This document shows, piece after piece, positions 37,501 through 49,300 of a DNA stretch of 64,000 bases. The notes beneath the pieces are model-generated. The model did not search any database. It had not been told where the DNA came from and worked only from the letters and a program-made list of their open reading frames with translations. How positions within the stretch are numbered: the stretch's first letter is position 1; the number at the start of each line of letters is the position of its first letter. Position numbers and translations under genes: made by a program. Source of the stretch: Tigriopus japonicus (lineage: Eukaryota; Arthropoda; Copepoda; Harpacticoida; Harpacticidae). Location of the stretch: contig CM021323.1 of NCBI GenBank assembly GCA_010645155.1, positions 5,716,286 to 5,780,285 of the forward strand, written 5' to 3'.

Positions 37501-39125
37501 ACCCACGTGTGCCTAACAGTTAGATCAAAGAAAATAGTCATAAATGTGTTTTAAGCATGTTTTTAGTGGCATTACTTCAATATTTGACCCATGGCCTAAT
37601 TACCAGAACTCAATTTTAAATGTGGCATTCATTGTATCATCACATCAAAACTGTTCTCAAATACTTTTGGAACTTAAAAGTAATATCTTCGAGTCAATTA
37701 AACAATGTGTACTGCTACATTGATGTATCCTTAGCTTGATGATTTTAAGTTTATAACGGACGGCCCGTTTTAGAAATAGCGATCTTTGAAGGCAGCAAAC
37801 CTAATTCTGCAATCTATATTGTTAGTAGATCCTTCCATTACCAAAACATGAGTTTCTTTAGGTTTGCTTTTTGTTGGTTGCATGCAATGAGATTCTTTTG
37901 TCTAATCTTTAGTTTAGTAAACAGGATGTTGTAGTTAAAGCAAGATGGTGAATAAAGTGTGAGGTTTGCGTCTGAAATGCACATATTTCTTCAAGGTGCT
38001 AAGAATGGTTGATTGCAAATGCAAGCTTTTTCGACTAGTTCAAAATTTGATCTTGAAACTGAAAAATCTTTCAAAAGCCACTACATTTTCTTTACAATTT
38101 GTCAATTTTGGCCAAAAACGTAAATAAAAAGTGCAAATAAAGGTGAAAAGTGCAAAAGTGCGGAAAAATGGGTTTATGTTACCAAAAATCTTTTTACCAT
38201 ATTTGCCCGTCCCTACTAATTAAGCACGAATGAAAAGGGTTTAGACTTGACAGGCAAAGCCACAGTTTAACCTCTTGAAACTTGGTTAAAAACTTGAGGT
38301 TGACATATATTGTGTTTTATTTTAGCCGTTTCCATGGCCTGTAACTTTGCACCAGAATCTGAAATCGATAAAGTGTTTTGATTTTGAAAGAATGTTGGCT
38401 CCCTCTCCACTTCACGGGTGAGGGTCCTTGCTGATCTTTGATATACTGTAGTTATAATGTTGATTTTATTACGAGGCTCAAATCTTCACTATTTTCACAA
38501 GCATTATTGGCATGTGTCCTCTTTTTTCGACCTCTTACCAATTTTTTTGAGCTTTTAGTATTTTACTAGTATCGGCCACGAAAGCAATACTTTAGTTTTT
38601 GGAGCAATTGCTCCATGCGAAACAATTGGAGCATCTATTCTTTGGTAAAGAGGATTTCTATCCTAAAATATGTCCCTGAAATACTCGATACATTTATGCA
38701 AAGAAATGTTTTCCAGTTCTAAGGGTCTTTTTAAGTAGATCTAGTTACATGCGTCAAAACTGCATATGAAAAAGAAAGAGTGAGTTATTCACAAAGTCTC
38801 TAAAAGGATGATCAGATTGCATTTTAGAAAGGAGTGAGGCTTCCCCAACTCACTACATTCTACAACTTACTTCAAGAGAACTCGTTGGGTTTTGGAAGTT
38901 TTGATTCGTTTCAACCACTTTTTCCACACGATCCTTAGCTCTATCAATTTTCCCCACAGGAAGGTGAAGAATATGACCAATGTTAACTTGTTTGTAAACT
39001 TGTTGTGGCTGAGGTTTGGATGGTTGAGGATGATAAAGTAAGATGATGAAAGTAGCGAATCCGTATGAAGAGAGCACAAACATAAAAACGAGGCAACTGA
39101 GAAAGTAACGTTCGTAAAGTCTCAT
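34574..39125 (-). CDS. Carbohydrate sulfotransferase (CHST, Sulfotransfer_2 family), type II Golgi membrane protein, four exons
   Basis: Minus-strand exons in order: 39125-38871, 35568-35297, 35232-35050, 34967-34574. Phases close exactly to 367 aa, typical for this family. CHST enzymes move sulfate from PAPS to glycans in the Golgi. Exon 1 has a real ATG, a signal anchor (about residues 7-32, LSCLVFMFVLSSYGFATFII) and a consensus donor GAA|GTAAGT. Exon 2 has the 5'-phosphosulfate loop region (residues 141-151, CPISGASSTSW). Exon 3 has the 3'-phosphate site VVRQPLDRLVSLY (about 198-210). Exon 4 has the family C-terminal block (LTFEVFLQFIADF, HYRPITKACSPCIWNY, YVADYFFFEY). Oddity: the loop has Ser-Gly where the family normally has Pro-Lys, so the usual catalytic lysine is absent. 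Acceptors TTTTTAG, GTTTTAG and TTTTTTAG support the exon borders. The exon 1 linkage across 3.3 kb is inferred. Confidence 0.8.
35938..36384. mobile_element. Foldback element with ~220-bp inverted arms
   Basis: The left arm (from CAAGAAGCACTGGAATCATG) and the right arm (ending CATGATTTCCGTGCTTCTTG) are similar in reverse complement all the way to the centre near 36165. Shared blocks include GTGGGAGGCTAGCAATGA, GCAAATGAGACC and GAATGAATGAACT. No coding frame. A shorter inner-arm relative lies at 10939-11161. Confidence 0.75.
36941..38215. mobile_element. Non-autonomous hAT-like element, 1275 bp, perfect 8-bp target duplication
   Basis: CTAATTAA at 36933-36940 is repeated exactly at 38216-38223. 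Ends are inverted repeats TAGGGACGGGCA / TGCCCGTCCCTA. Both subterminal regions carry many GTGCAAAT/AAAAGAGCAAAT repeats, as is common for hAT transposase-binding regions. The interior holds a degraded copy (about 37205-37715) of the MITE seen at 5439-6005. No transposase frame. Confidence 0.85.
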
Positions 39126-39600
39126 TTTTGGTAGAGTGTAGGATCAACAAAAATGATTAGAATGAACCTCTTTGAGCCTCACCTCAATGAGCATTATCGA
39201 TTGTTCGTATGCTCTCGCTTTTAAAGCGTGATCAGGTGCCTGTTTTATCTTGTTTTTTAATCCTTAATCAATTATTGTTCCGACTAGACAAGTGTTCCAT
39301 TTTGTTTCGAGGTCACGAGTAATTGTAGATCAAATATTCACCTTGAGGGCCTTAATATCTCGTCATTATTTTTACTTGCACAATTTGAATAACATCAACC
39401 ATTTCGGAGCAAATTTTTCATCCGATTGGGAAATCAAATGGAATATTTTTACATTCATTTATTAGTAAAATAATATAGATTTCCCCCAAAAAATTGCTGT
39501 CATAAAGAACTTTTTTGATGCACTTCGTTTCTTTTATTTTAAGTTGATCCCTGCTTGTAATGACGGCGATAAAAATTAGAAGCAAGAGATTTACTTTAAA
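39126..39600. other. Upstream region of the sulfotransferase gene
   Basis: Contains the palindrome GCTTTTAAAGC at 39217-39227, read on the minus strand as a TTTAAAAG box about 95 bp upstream of the ATG; it could act as a TATA-type element. Otherwise nothing recognised. Confidence 0.3.
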
Positions 39601-39840
39601 CCCGGGGTCAGCAACCACTTTTGGGTCAAGGCCCACCAAATTTGATGACATGTTGTCAGGGGTCCACCAAATAGACTTTAGTAAGTTCAGGAGCCAACAA
39701 ATTAAGGGCCCACGAGAACAGTACTATGGATGTCTCGCGGGCCCACTATTTTGTTCTTTCCCCATAGCTCCAGGGCCCACCAAAGACCACCCTTGGGCCC
39801 ACCTGTGGCCTGTGGCTCAAAGGTTGCCTCCCCTTGCTGT
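39601..39840. mobile_element. hAT-like remnant with GGGCCCACC repeats
   Basis: Starts GGGGTCAGCAACC and ends AAAGGTTGCCTCCCC, resembling the GGTTGC...GACCCC ends of some hAT elements. The phrase GGGCCCACC or a one-base variant occurs about six times inside. No target duplication found. A half copy with the same type of end (AAGGTTGCGGACCCC) is near 54657-54763. Confidence 0.4.
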
Positions 39841-40734
39841 AGACGAAGTTCCTATACATATGTAGGTAAAAAGACGAGTAAAAACAAAAAAAAAATAAGT
39901 GCATTTACGTTTTTCTAAAATTATTGTCATTTATAGGACCACTAGACTCACATAACTGCATTACAAAAGCATGCATGGAAATCAAAGCTTGACTTTTAAT
40001 TGTTCCCAACCATTTGGCCAAACAAATAAAACATGATAATTGACTCTATCAATATCTATTCCTATGTCACATGTTACGAAACCACCTATGAAACGACGTT
40101 CCTAATATTTTCAAGGACGATAAACAGGAACAGGCTGCTTTAATACGGTGAAGGTCCCCGTAAAAAAATATTTCATCTTTAACACATGTTTGAAAACGAG
40201 GGCTCTAGCCGTTGCTCAGATGTAGAAATTGTATATTAAAGCGTGGATTTGAGTGATACCTATTTTCACGCTATGACAAATGTGCCTGGTATCAAAAACT
40301 TGTCTTGCAACTTTTAGCCAAATCACATTAGTTAATCAAAAGGTACCCTTCATTATAGCAGGCGTAAAAAATGTAAAAGTGTTGCTTAACCGATGACTCA
40401 ATTCTTCGACAGAGTGGAAATTAATGGTACTTTCGATGAATTCTTATCTCTCTCTTAAACAAAGAAAAAAGTCAATCGTTCTGTGTTCAATTTGTTTTGT
40501 TGTTAATCGCTTAGTCCAAATTTGAAAATGTCTTTGTCAAAGTCAATGCAGTGTAAAACCAGGTGTTCACGAAAAACACAGCGTAGGCTTTATTTTCTAA
40601 TCATCTTGTTTGATTTATTATTATTATTTTTTTATTTCAATTATCAATTTTTCAGATGCCAAAAGACAAGTAGCCCCTCATTCTCGGTGCTCTTTTGTCC
40701 ATCCAAAATCCAAAGATCCAAAATCCATCCGGAT
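39841..40734. other. Intergenic DNA between the hAT-like remnant and the LINE
   Basis: AT-rich, no recognised gene or repeat. Confidence 0.45.
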
Positions 40735-42450
40735 TTTTTAATACCGTTACAAGGAATGGGATTCCCTGTAAAGAGAGTTAATGATTAATAGAGTTTATCG
40801 TTTATAAGAAATTTGATCTACCGATGAGTTACTGTTGGCAGATCTGTACAACCCTTGTAAAGTGGGTTGGTCAGGAATAGTATTTACAAATTTGTCCAAT
40901 CCTGACTTAAATGCTGTTAGAGGATCAGCTCCTACATATTCCCGACGAAGGCAAATAGGCAACAAATTGAACAATGAAGGAGCCCGATAAAGAAGAGAGG
41001 AGGACTTCATTTGTCGAACTAGCCTCGATTCCGTTTGATTTAGAGGTGCTCTCGGAACGCACGTAAAACCTCTACGATCGCTATAACTGATCTCAAATCC
41101 TGGGTTAGGACAGAGCCAATGAACGCTCTTGAAAATATACAGTATCAGATACCTTTCATACCTTCTCTGAGTACTCTACAGCCCTAACTTCTGGAGCCTC
41201 TCCCAATACGAGAGCTCTCTCATTCCTGTGATGTTCCTAGTAAAACATCTTTGGACCTGCTCGACCTTTTGAAAACCTGCTGAACTCATTGGAGCCCAAA
41301 TGGGTGAGGCATATTCAAGATGCGGCTGGACAATCGACTTGTACAGAGTTAGCATCGTAATACTATCTCTGGACTTGAAAGTGCGATAGATCCAGCCACA
41401 TGTTTGAAATGCCTTCCCCACTTTCAACTGGATATGCTCATCAAACTTTTCATCATCTTGGATGACAACTCCAAAATCCCTCATGGACGATACCTGCTCA
41501 ATATCACAACCTCCATTGTCTTTGAGTGGAACATCTAATTTTGACGTCCCATACGTCATTGTGCGGAATTTCATTCCGTTCAATGCCATGTTACTCTCGC
41601 CAACCCAAGAGTAGACTTTCTCCAAGTCATTTACTAAACATTTTGAGTCCTGACCATTCCTTCCACAAACTAATTTTGTGTCATCAGCATATGAAGAAAT
41701 TTGTTTTTGCTTTTGTTCTAATTTTCTGGAGAGGAGCATTAAAGAGAATAAACAGGAGCGGACCTAAAATTGAACCTTATGGAACACGTGACTTGGCATC
41801 ATACATGCCACTAAATGATCCTTCAACCTTGACTATTTGCTTCCTCTCACTCATGAAACTATCAATTCAATCCAGGACCTTTCCTTGGATCCCAAACTCT
41901 TTGAGTTGATCGAGCAAAAGACCATGATGTACCTTATCGAAGGCCTTGGCAAAGTCAAGATAGACTACATCAACTGACTCGTGACTTTCAAGCCCCTCAA
42001 TGATCTGCTCGATGTGGTCAACTAATTGGGTGACTGTACTAAAATGAGCTCGAAACCTAGAGCACTATAATGATCTAAAATGCAACGCATCAAATAGGAG
42101 AAAACAGGGACAAGAATCTGTGAACATTTCATCAGAAACTGAGATGTCACACCATCGGGTCCAGGAGAACTCGAGAGCTTTAAACTCTAAATGGCCTCAA
42201 AAGCATCTTGATCAGTGACTACCAGATCCTCCAATTGATTGTCCTGACTATCAATGCCAGGCTCATCAACAACATTACTACAGTCATGGCCTGCTCTGAC
42301 TACCCTTTTTGGAATTGAAAATTCACTTGAGAACTGATCTCCAAGGATATTGGCCATAACCTTACTATCATTGACTGTTTTACCCTCGACCTCAAAAGGT
42401 CCTACAGGATATTTCATTTTTCTCTGTGTAATATAGTTGAAAAATTCCAT
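40735..42450 (-). mobile_element. 5'-truncated, frameshifted non-LTR retrotransposon (jockey/CR1-like reverse transcriptase)
   Basis: Read on the minus strand, a linker region (42450-42187) is followed by reverse-transcriptase blocks in shifting frames. SPGPDGVT lies near 42160; DFAKAFDKVHHG with the first catalytic aspartate lies at about 41965-41921. A PxGSILGPLLF-like block follows, then the YADDTKL box with YADD at 41691-41680. The thumb follows in one frame (HLEYASPIWAP), and the C-terminal block FKSGLDKFVNTIPDQP...RSANSNSSVDQ runs to 40795. No endonuclease domain remains. At least three frame breaks make it dead. The 3' end is shared with 19905-20085. Confidence 0.85.
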
Positions 42451-43353
42451 GACAGTAGGGAAAAAGTTTGGTTAAAAAGTTAAAAATAGGCTAAAACTCG
42501 CGATTTTATGGTGTATTTTGAGCATCTGGGAGGGGGGCATCTATAATGATTTTTGTGCAGGAATGAATGTTTTAAAATGAAATATTTGCCCAGAGAATTG
42601 TTTAGAAAAAAGAAGCTCAATCTACAAGGTAAGGCTTTTCCGTTTTTTCCTGAAATCTATGGAAAATCGAAAAAAGTTCGAAATAAGTCAGATAAGTTAA
42701 AAAAGAGCCAAAAATGCACACAAATGATGTTAATTTCCAGAAAAGTGTGCAAAATGGTTTGGAAATCGCTCAAAATCCCGAAATATTTAAAATTACGTAA
42801 AAATGGGAAAAGCTTCTGAATTTACATTTAGTCAAAATCTATCCACTCTCTACTCATCATGGTAGATTCATATGACCAATTTATCCATCGATAAGTTTAA
42901 AGTGGTTTATTCATTAGTCGATGTGACGACTGGCTTCGCTAGCAGGGTAAGACTCAACCCTAAAAACAAAAATCCCAAAAAGACAACAATGTAGTTTATA
43001 AGAACTAGTCATTGATGATGGTTGATTGTTTACGTGACATGCAATAGAATCTTGTCACTCCGGTTTTTTATGGAAGTTTTGCTTTCATTGTTGCCTACCG
43101 TTGTAATTGCAGCTACGTTAAATATTATGTGTTGCAGTTACACATTTCTATCTCAGCGATGTTTTAAGCAAAGGAAATGCTATTCGTGCAACTCAGCGCG
43201 AGAGTTGTGCCAAGATTTGTAGACGGCTTTCGCATACATTGATCTACCTATTCTTTTTGGCCCAACAGACGAGACAGTTGTGTACTCGATCGGCTTTCCT
43301 AGTCTGCAGTTGGTGCACTTATTTTCCTCTAAGAATGTCTAAATCTTAGGGAA
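42451..43353. other. 5' flank of the thioredoxin-repeat gene
   Basis: AT-rich DNA. A short relic of SINE A (GATGTGACGACTGGCTTCGCT, then AGACTCAACCCTA) lies at about 42917-42975. No TATA box is obvious in front of the ATG at 43354; a 5' UTR exon or a TATA-less promoter near 43250-43330 is possible. Confidence 0.4.
42917..42975 (+). repeat. SINE A, 3' fragment
   Basis: Matches the last ~45 bases of the SINE A body plus an A-rich tail, with several substitutions. Head and B box are missing. Confidence 0.5.
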
Positions 43354-46300
43354 ATGAACCTCAGTCAGTGGAACCCAAGATGGTTGGCCGTCTTCCTCCT
43401 CGTGGCAACTCACATTCCAATCAATAACGGGGTTGAAAATGGCAAGCGATTGCCCATTGCCGAGGTGACTGCAGATAAATTAGCCGACTTGGTTGAGGAT
43501 TCCGAGTACTTAGCCGTTCTATTCTATGATCCAGCTAAATTGGGCAACGTGAATCAAGTGATCCATCAATTGGAACAAGTGACCTTGGAAGGCAAGTACG
43601 AGACGCCCATAGTCAAGATTGGGGACGAAGATGAGTTTCATTTGTATGGAATCAAAACTCGACATGAACTGCCAGTTCTTCTGTTATTCGACGATGGAGT
43701 CCCTGAACGATACATGGGACAATCTTTCAACCACAAGGATGTGGAACAATGGATCACTGATGAGGTCAAAAGTGATGATATCGATGTCGTGGAACTAGAC
43801 GTTTTGTGGAACGTGGCCAAACTCTCAGAAGCAGTTCTAGCTATATTCTATGACGAAGACAATTTCGTTTTACCGAGTGAGGAAGATGAAATTCAACATT
43901 TCTGTGAGCAATACGATATCGCTTTGGCCAAGGTTGAAGGTCGGGCTCAGGCTGCATCCTTTGGCTTCAAGAAACTGCCAGCCATCTCATATTTTGAAAA
44001 TGGCGTCCCCTCGATCTATGAGGATTCAATGCAAGATATGGAGACCCTTTTGGAGTGGATTGAAGAGCAAAGGACTTCGGCCACGATTGAAACCGTTTCG
44101 GAGCAAATTCTGATTCGATTAGTGAATGAAACTGAGTACTTGGCAGTGTTCTTCACTGGACCATGCAACGAAAAGGCTCTCACCAACAATGAATGTGAGA
44201 CAGTCTTGGCTGAGTTAGAGAACATTGATGATGAACTGGACGAGTTTGGGATTCCTTTGGTTACAACTCAGGGCATCAAGTATGCGGGCACCCAACTTGG
44301 TATAAGGAAGATCCCTGCTCTCGGATTGTTCCGAAATGGCAATTTCCTTCTTCATGAAGGTCCTTTGGACAACGAAAGAGATCTTCTCAGTTGGTTGATT
44401 GATGAAGAGACAATCGAGTTGCCGGGCCAAATCGAAATAGTTGGACCTCAAATGCTCAAACGACTCATCCGTGAAGAGGACCACGTGGCTGTGCTTTTCT
44501 ACGATGGAAAATCAGACAATCGGAAGACTGCCAATATCCTTCAAGGATTGGAGACCATTGACGACGATCTAGATGGAGATGGAATCGAATTGGTCAAGTG
44601 TACCAACACAAAAATGTTGGGTTCGACATTCGGCTTGTTTAATTCTCTGCCTGCCTTGATTCTTTTCGACCATCAAGTTCCCATTGTCTTTCCTAAAGAC
44701 GGCGATCTTCTCGACGAATCTGAGGTGCTCATTTGGATCCGTGAAATGAAAGAGAACGAAGAGATTCCCTTGATCGAATTGCCAGCCCTCGAAAAGTTGG
44801 CAGTCAATGTGGAACATTTAGTAGTGGTGTTCCATGACCCGAACAAGCAAAAGCAACAACAATTCATCGAAGATATGGAAAATGTGGACGAAGCTGCTGC
44901 TAGCTTAGAAATGATGATGGTCAAGGTAGACGTGATTGAAGCGGGAAAGCGATACGGAATCGACGTTTCACCGGCAGTGGTCTACTTTGAAAACAACGTT
45001 CCCAGTTTGTATGATGATGACTTTCACCCTGAAACACTGCTTCATTGGCTTCAGGAGCAATTAATCGAAGCTCGGATCAAGAAGATAACTCTCAAGATGT
45101 TGGACGATCTTGTCAAACAAGAGGAGTACATTGCTGTTTTGTTCTTGTCCAATCATGACACTCCTGATCATTGCCAAGAGCTTGAAAATGATTTGGATAC
45201 AATCGACGAGGAACTAGAAAAGCTTGGAATCATTTTTGTCCAGATTGAGGACCAATCGTATCCACAAAAAATCAAAGCACCGGAAGATGAACATCTGGTC
45301 GTTTTCTATCGAAATGGTCAAAAGATTCTTTTCGAAGGCAATGTTGAATACGAAATGGCTGTTCTCAAGTTTCTGACCGACTTAAATCATATCTTATTGC
45401 CGGATCAAATCGAAGAGGTTGGATTGGCACTCATGGAACACATGACTGAGGAACGTGAGCATGTTTTTGTGTTCCTCTATACTAAAGGTGATGGAAGGGC
45501 AATGAAAATCCTCAAGAAATTGACTGCCATCAATGATAACTTGGAAAACGACGGGGTTCTGCTCATCAAAAGCTCAGAGGATGGAATTGCTGAAGAATAT
45601 GGTTTGGGATATACCCCCAGATTAGTTTATTTTGAACGCAAGATCCCCGAGCCTTATGTGGGTGATCTCATGAATGAAGGTCAGATTTTGAAATGGATTT
45701 CGGACGAATTGAAACGGGACGAGATTAAATCAGTGACAAGAAACATCCTTGAAGGCTTGTTGGACAAATTTGACCACATTGGAGTGCTCTTTGTAGATGA
45801 TGAAGATAAAGAGGAAGTGAAAATTATTCAAGAGCTGGAGAAATATCACGATGAATTCACCGATGCTGGATTGACTTTAGTTCAAGTGGATGATCCCGAT
45901 TTTGAGCAAGAAATGGGACTCACCGACCTTCCAACATTGGTTCACTTCAAGGAAAATATTCCCTGTCTTTATTATGGCGAAGAGTCCAAGGAATCCATTT
46001 TTGAATGGATGACCTTTATGGCGGAAGAAAATGTGATAGAAAATGTCACCACTGAAATTTTAGCCAAACTGAAGGAAGACGAAGAGTATCTTGGGATTTT
46101 CTTCAGTGGTCCATGCGACACTGAAGAATGCCAAGAGGTTCTTCAAAACCTTGAAGAGATCGACGATGACCTGGAAGCCATTGGAATCAGCTTTGTTCGC
46201 ACTCAAAACACCGAATATGCCGAAAGCACATTAGAAATCGAAAAGTTCCCAGCTTTGGGATTGTACCGAAATGGAGCTTTTCTCAAATATAAAGGAAGTC

Positions 46301-49300
46301 TAAGTGAATCAGAACCAATCAAGCGATGGTTCGTCAGCCATGGGAATCTCAAGGTCAAAAATCAGATTGAGAAAGTGAATACAAAGATGCTCAAATATTT
46401 TTACGAAACGGATAATAAGCTGGTGGTCCTTTTCTACGACGAAAAAGCCCGCGATTCGGACGAAATCATTCAAGTTATGGAAACGATTGACCACAAGCTG
46501 GACAAACTCGGGATCTCCATGGTACGAAGTTCGGATCCTGGAACAGAGCTCCAATATGGAATCACAGAATTACCAGCCTTAGTGTATATCAAAAGTGGAA
46601 TTCCTGGCAAATTCAGGGGAGATCTCATGAACGCCAGTGAAGCGTTCCTATGGATCAAAACCGAAGCAAATACAACCAGAATGCACGAGGTCAATGATAT
46701 TGTCCTCACCAAATTGGTCGAGAAATTCGATCACATTGCAGCTGTCTTCTATGATATGGAAGAAGATCCCACTGTCGAAAATCTCCAGAAGATTGCTCCA
46801 GATTGCCAGGAAAATGAGATTGCCATTGTTATGATCAAGGATGAAGAGGAAGCTGGTCGGTTGGGATTGGAAAATCTGCCCAAACTGGTGTTCTACCATT
46901 CTGAAATCCCCTCCGTGATGACGGCCAATATTGACAATCCCGATGAAACCTTTGACTTCCTTCAAAGGCACAAATCGGCATCGTTTATTGAAGAAGTGAC
47001 TGATAACATGCTTGAAGAGCTCATTGATCGACACCAATTTGTGGCAGTATTTTTTCGTGGTGATGGATGTCCTACTGAATCGGATTCCGATGAAGATGAT
47101 GGAAACGATTTGACTCAATCCTCCAAGCAATCTAAAGTTAATTGCGACCAAATTCTGGCCGAAATGGAGACGATCGATGATGATTTAGACGATATTGGGA
47201 TCATAATTGTGACCACAGCTGGTTTTGAGGTGGCCAAAGACAATGGTACCAAAGTCAACCAATATGTGTTTAAAAAGGTGGTTCTTACTGGTCACTCTTT
47301 TGTTTTTAGGTGTTCAAGAATTTCCAGCCTTGGGATTGTTCAGAAACGGTCATTTTATCCTTTTCGAAGGCGATCAAGAGAACGAAAAGCAAATTTTGAA
47401 ATGGTTGACGGATGAAGATACACTTAAAATCATTGGGGTTATTGATGAAGTAAGCCATTCTATATTCAAAAAACACCAAATATTTTTTTATGAGAAGTAC
47501 GCCCATTTTAGGTAAATATGCCGATGCTCGAAAATATCTTGGTTGAGCAAAACGATGCTTTTGTGTTCTTCTACAATAACTTGGATGCTGAAGCCCACGT
47601 GATCCTGGAAGAGTTGGAACAGATCGATGAAAAGCTTGATAAACAGGACTTGACAATGGTCAAGATTGCCGATCCCGAGGCCAAAAACACCTACGGAATT
47701 GAGGCCTTTCCCTCGTTAGTTTATTTTGAAGAAGGAGTTCCTGTGGTCTATGAAGGAGATCTTTTCAATGACAACACCGTTATGAAATGGATGAAAGCCA
47801 TCTTGAAACAAGAGGAAATTAAGAATGTCACAACTTTAGTGTTGAGGAAACTTATCGAACGTGACCGAACAATGGCAGTTCTTTTCTTTGATGAAGAAGG
47901 AGAGACTGATGCAAAAGTGTTGGAAGAATTGGAAAAGATTGATGACGATTGCTCCAGATTTGGGATCAGCTTTGTCAAGGTAGCCGATAAAGAAGAGGCG
48001 AATTACTACGGTATTGAAGATCGACCAGGATTGTTGTACTTTGAAAACAAGATTCCCTCTATTTATGATGGAGACCTCTTAAACGAAGATAGCTTACTGG
48101 AATGGTTGATTGAACAGAAAACTACAGACACCATTGAGGAAGTGACCGACACTATTCTGGAGAAGCTTGTTCTAGAAGAGGAATTTATTGCAGTGTTTTT
48201 TTCGGGACCTTGTGAGAGAGACGATCCTTGTGCAACAATACTACAAGAGCTGGAGACCATTGACACCATCATTACCGATCTTGGTATCATGCTGGTGACA
48301 ACTGAGGATAGAAGCTTTGCACGACAGCAATCTGTTCGAGGATTTCCAGCATTGGGATTGTTCAAGAACGGAGATTTTGTGGCTTACGAAGGAGATCTTT
48401 TTGATGAGATGATGATTCTTAGTTGGATTTCGGACAAGGAAACGCTTGAAATCTCAGACAAAATTCCAGAGATCAATCAAAAGATGTTGGAACATCTCAT
48501 TACAACTGAGACCCACGTCATTGCATTCCTTTATAAATCTCACTCCATTCGAGATAATTCCGTCGCTCAGAAACTAGAGAAGATGCGAGAAAACAAGAGC
48601 TTTCAAGAAAAACACATTGATCTTGTGAAATGTTCAGATAAGAACGTAGAAAAAGCTTTTGGCTTGGGATCGCTTCCAAGTTTGGTTCACTTTAGCCGTG
48701 GAATTCCTTTGGTATATGAGGACGATATCGAGAAGGAAAAGAAGGTCTTATCATGGATCATGCACGCAACGGAACTCGATGAAATCGAAGAAGTCACTGC
48801 TCCAATTTTGGACGTTCTAGTAGAAAATACCAACAGCTTGGCAGTTCTCTTTTTCAATAAATCTGAAGAAGATGATGTTGCCTTCATTAAAGACCTCGAA
48901 GGTTTCGATGATGAATGTGACTCTCTCAGCATTTCATTGGTGAAAATCAACGATGAAGGCAAAGCCTTGGAATTTGGGATCGAAACCACTCCAGCTATTG
49001 TCTATTTTGAGAACGGTTTACCCAGTTTATGCCCAGAAGAGTTCTTGGACAAAGCCAATGAAACACTCCTTTGGCTTCAAGAGCAAAAGAAATTTAGCAA
49101 AATCCCTCAAGTTACCGATGTTCTAATGGAGAGAATAGTTCAAGAATCCGAATACGTGGTTGTCCTATTTTTTGGATTTTGCAAGGAATCCAGCGAAGAT
49201 TGCCAAATTCGGCAAAGTGCAACCAAAGAAGCTCTTGAAGAGATCACTGAAGAACTCTCTGAAATTGGTTATGCCTCAGTGATGAATATTGAACGGATGG

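Larger units (their letters stand above)
35569..38870 (-). other. Intron 1 of the sulfotransferase gene
   Basis: Filled by a foldback element (35938-36384) and a hAT element with a nested MITE (36941-38215). A 94-codon open frame at 35850-35569 contains a hydrophobic stretch but has no in-frame ATG. It could be an alternative N-terminal exon or chance. Confidence 0.55.

Noticed and set aside
47246..47415. C-terminus of a 1353-aa protein ending at 47415
   Set aside because: The last residues are basic and unlike any repeat. Splicing at 47246/47309 restores the FPALGLFRNG strand and joins the two large frames into one gene.
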